From Burkholderia anthina (GTDB lineage: Bacteria > Pseudomonadota > Gammaproteobacteria > Burkholderiales > Burkholderiaceae), in contig NZ_CM003769.1 in assembly GCF_001547525.1 (NCBI RefSeq), positions 248,001-312,000 of the forward strand: DNA of 64,000 bases. The letters are read 5' to 3'. A program made the position numbers and the translations under genes. Under the pieces are notes generated by a model. It worked only from the letters and a program-made list of their open reading frames with translations. It did not search any database and was not told where the DNA came from. Shown here piece by piece: positions 61,355 through 64,000 of this stretch. Numbering within the stretch: the first letter of the stretch is position 1; every line of letters starts with the position of its first letter.

Positions 61355-64000
61355 GCGACCTCCTCGGCGGCGCCCGCCTTCATCACCATCAGCCGCTGGC
61401 CGGCCACCACCGCCGCGCCAGGCGCGCAATCGATCGTTTCGATCGTGCCGTCTTCCGTTGCCGTCACCGCCACCTCCATCTTCATCGACTCGACGATCGC
61501 GACGACCTGCCCTTCGGTCACGCGCTCGCCGGCTTCCACCAGCACTTTCCACACGCTGCCCGACACGTCCGCTGCGATCGCCCGCTGCGTGTCGTCGAGC
61601 GCGGCCGCCGCCCGGTCCGCTTGCGGGTCGCCCTGCTCCGCGTCGCCGACGTATTCCGCATGGCCGGCCGCGCGCCACCGCTCGCGCTCCGCGTCGAACG
61701 CGGCCTGCTGCGTCGCCTTGAACGCAGCGATCGAATCCGCCTCGTCGTGCAGGAAGCGGTTGTAGGCACGCAGATCGAATACGGATTCCTCGATCTTCAG
61801 CGTCGCGCGGCCCGCGATGAAATCCGCACGCAGCGCAGTCAGTTCGGCCTCGCTGACTTCGTAGAAGCGGATCTCGTCGAAGAAGCGCAGCAGCCACGGC
61901 TTGCCGGCTTCGAATTCCCGCGTGGTGCGGTGGCGATTCCACATCTGCACGGTGCGGCCGACGAACTGATAGCCGCCCGGCCCTTCCATCCCATACACGC
62001 ACAGATACGCGCCGCCGATGCCGACCGCGTTCTCCGGCGTCCATGTGCGCGCGGGGTTGTATTTCGTCGTCACGAGCCGGTGCCGCGGATCGATCGGCGT
62101 CGCGACGGGCGCACCGAGGTAGACGTCGCCGAGCCCCATCACCAGATAGCGCGCGTCGAACACGATGCGCTTCACGTCGTCGATGCTCGCCAGGCCGTTG
62201 ATGCGCCGGATGAACTCGATATTGCTCGGGCACCACGGCGCATCGGGCCGCACCGACTGCATGTAGCGCTCGATCGCGACGCGCGTCGACGGGTCGTCCC
62301 ACGACAGCGGCAGATGGACGATGCGGTTCGGCACGCGCATGTCGGCCACGTCGGCCAACTCGCGCTCGGCCGCCTGCAGATGCGCGAGCAGCGCATCGAG
62401 CGGCAGCGTCCGCGCGTCGAACTGCACCTGCAGCGAGCGAATGCCCGGCGTCAGGTCGAGCATGCCGGGCAACCGGTGCGCGTCGAGCCAGCACATCAGC
62501 GCGTGCACGCGAAAGCGCAGGTTCAGGTCGAGCATGAGCGGCCCGTATTCGACGAGCACGTTGCGATCGCCCGAGCGCCGGTAGACGACGCCGATGCCGC
62601 CACCCGCGGACGGGTCGCGGTGCAGCACGCAATCGTCGGATGCGCCGGATGAAGCCGTTGCCACGTCACGCGTCGCATCCACGATCGCGGCAGCCGGCTT
62701 CCCGGCCGATATCCCGGCCGACACGCCCGCGCGCACGAACCGCACGGTGTCGCCCGGCCGCAACTGCCCGAGCTTCCACAGCTCATCGCGCACGACCGTC
62801 ACCGGGCACACGAAGCCGCCGAGGCTCGGCCCGTCCGGTCCGAGAATCACGGGCATGTCGCCGGTGAAATCGACCGCGCCGATCGCATACGCGTTGTCGT
62901 GGATGTTCGACGGATGCAGCCCCGCCTCGCCGCCGTCCGCACGCGCCCATTGCGGCTTCGGGCCGATCAGCCGCACGCCGGTGCGGCTGGAGTTGTAATG
63001 GACGGTCCACTGCGTGCCGTAGAGCATCGCGATGTCGTCCGGCGTGAAGAAATCCGGCGCGCCATGCGGACCGTCGAGCACCCCGAGCGTCCATGCATGG
63101 GTCAGCGCGGGAATGTCGGCCGCGGCCAGCGTCGCGCCGGCGTCGCCGCGCCCGGCGTCCGCGTGCAGATGCAGCACGTCGCCCTTGCGCAGCGCGCGGC
63201 CGGCATGGCCGCCGAACTGGCCGAGCGTGAAGGTCGCCTTGCTGCCGAGATAGTCGGGTACCTGCAGCCCACCCTTGACGGCGAGACACGCGCGCACGCC
63301 CGCGCCCGTCACGCCGCCCAGCTTGAGCACGGCACCCGCCCGTGCGCGCACGACCTGCCAGAACGACACCGCTTCGCCGTCGAGCGTGGCCGCGAGCGGC
63401 GCACCGCCGAGCACGAACAGCGTCGCGGTATTGAAGCGCAGCGTCGCGCCGACCATCGTGAATTCCAGCCCGGCCGCGTCGCGCGCGTTGCCGAGCAGCG
63501 CGTTCGCGAGATCGAACGCACGATCGTCCATCGGCCCCGACGGCGGCACGCCGACGCTCCAGTAGCCGACCCGCCCGGGCGCCTGCTGCACGGTGGTCTG
63601 CACGCCGCCGTCGAGCACGTCGATCGTGTGCGGCGCAAACGCGAAGCGCGAGAGGAAGGCAGTGGTCGGCGCACCGCGCGCGAACGTGTCGGAGCCGACG
63701 ACGGCGCGCAGGTAGTCGAGATTGGTCTCGATCCCGTACAGCTCGGTCTGGTCGAGCGCGGCACGCAGCGCGGCGAGCGCGTCGCGCCGCGTGTCGCCAC
63801 GCACGATCAGCTTCGCGAGCAACGGATCGTAATGCGCGCTGATCTCCGTGCCCGCGTCGATCCAGCCGTCGACCCGCACGTTCTCCGGAAACGCGACGTG
63901 CGTAAGCAGCCCGGCGCTCGGCTGAAACTGCTTGTGCGGATCCTCCGCATAGAGCCGCACCTGGATGCTCGCGCCGCGCGGCGCGACGGCAAGCGTGTCG
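61351..64000 (-). CDS. urea (or guanidine) carboxylase, C-terminal 883 codons; 5' end outside the window
   Basis: Visible parts in order: end of the biotin-carboxylase C-terminal domain (VRLYAEDPHKQFQPSAG, HYDPLLAKLIVRGDTRRDAL), the KipI/KipA-type carboxyltransferase halves (PGRVGYWSVGVPPSGPMDDR, then VVRDELWKLGQLRPGDTVRF; YVGRRSGDRNVLVEYGP printed YRRSGDRNVLVEYGPLML) and the biotinyl domain with the lysine in VESMKMEV close to the C-terminus. The enzyme carboxylates urea with ATP and bicarbonate to allophanate, which the next gene hydrolyses. Many enzymes with this layout and a nitrate-type ABC transporter prefer guanidine. The deciding genes upstream lie outside the window. Confidence 0.93.
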   Translation of the reverse strand, partial: DTLAVAPRGASIQVRLYAEDPHKQFQPSAGLLTHVAFPENVRVDGWIDAGTEISAHYDPLLAKLIVRGDTRRDALAALRAALDQTELYGIETNLDYLRAVVGSDTFARGAPTTAFLSRFAFAPHTIDVLDGGVQTTVQQAPGRVGYWSVGVPPSGPMDDRAFDLANALLGNARDAAGLEFTMVGATLRFNTATLFVLGGAPLAATLDGEAVSFWQVVRARAGAVLKLGGVTGAGVRACLAVKGGLQVPDYLGSKATFTLGQFGGHAGRALRKGDVLHLHADAGRGDAGATLAAADIPALTHAWTLGVLDGPHGAPDFFTPDDIAMLYGTQWTVHYNSSRTGVRLIGPKPQWARADGGEAGLHPSNIHDNAYAIGAVDFTGDMPVILGPDGPSLGGFVCPVTVVRDELWKLGQLRPGDTVRFVRAGVSAGISAGKPAAAIVDATRDVATASSGASDDCVLHRDPSAGGGIGVVYRRSGDRNVLVEYGPLMLDLNLRFRVHALMCWLDAHRLPGMLDLTPGIRSLQVQFDARTLPLDALLAHLQAAERELADVADMRVPNRIVHLPLSWDDPSTRVAIERYMQSVRPDAPWCPSNIEFIRRINGLASIDDVKRIVFDARYLVMGLGDVYLGAPVATPIDPRHRLVTTKYNPARTWTPENAVGIGGAYLCVYGMEGPGGYQFVGRTVQMWNRHRTTREFEAGKPWLLRFFDEIRFYEVSEAELTALRADFIAGRATLKIEESVFDLRAYNRFLHDEADSIAAFKATQQAAFDAERERWRAAGHAEYVGDAEQGDPQADRAAAALDDTQRAIAADVSGSVWKVLVEAGERVTEGQVVAIVESMKMEVAVTATEDGTIETIDCAPGAAVVAGQRLMVMKAGAAEEVA

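Noticed and set aside
1-64000. CRISPR arrays, tRNA or rRNA genes, prophage or integrase genes
   Set aside because: No regularly spaced repeats, no cloverleaf with conserved T-arm sequence, and no integrase, transposase or phage structural gene were found on reading.

Overview
The window is high-GC DNA with dense, compact operons and a very large share of LysR/AraC/TetR regulators beside catabolic genes. Together with an AidA gene pair and a complete Flp/Tad pilus locus, this points to a Burkholderia of the cepacia complex, most likely one of its accessory replicons (chromosome 2 or 3). The species and replicon are inferred from gene content only; no replication, rRNA or tRNA gene is present.

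Layout. (1) 1-2590: tail of a [2Fe-2S] subunit and a Tat-exported molybdopterin oxidoreductase, followed by a 290-bp MITE-like element with perfect terminal inverted repeats (2586-2879). (2) 2955-9237: a divergent AraC regulator and a five-gene operon whose order (dienelactone-hydrolase-like, SDR, StyA-like monooxygenase, flavin reductase, outer-membrane channel) matches the iifABCD indole-to-anthranilate pathway. (3) 9505-22495, minus strand: a full Tad pilus cluster, three flp pilins first and tadC last, preceded by a 1-kb leader without genes. (4) 23548-27627: two GT87-type membrane glycosyltransferases plus a GtrB/GtrA pair. (5) 27921-29028: two AidA/PixA-family genes behind a candidate quorum-sensing (cep/lux) box. 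(6) 29120-37738: a periplasmic amino-acid-binding protein, a clavaminate-synthase-like Fe(II)/2OG oxygenase, a DHA2 exporter, two unrelated-looking ATP-grasp ligases, a LysR regulator and a BASS-type permease. This is the best candidate for an undescribed biosynthetic system, probably modified amino acids or small peptides. (7) 37909-46900: mixed regulators and small metabolic genes (MFS, NIPSNAP protein, cold-shock protein, epoxide-hydrolase-like enzyme under TetR control). (8) 47000-50853: a tightly coupled five-gene operon (ketopantoate-reductase-like, VOC, MaoC hydratase, CaiB CoA-transferase, shikimate-dehydrogenase-like) with a divergent LysR, probably a catabolic route for an unknown organic acid. 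(9) 51193-56539: a Bcr/CflA exporter, SDR/LysR and NmrA/LysR pairs, and a broken cysteine-synthase remnant. (10) 56590-64000, minus strand: a urea (or guanidine) carboxylase, allophanate hydrolase and ABC transporter operon; the carboxylase runs off the right edge.

All calls rest on reading motifs, start sites, spacing and gene order. No database search was run.
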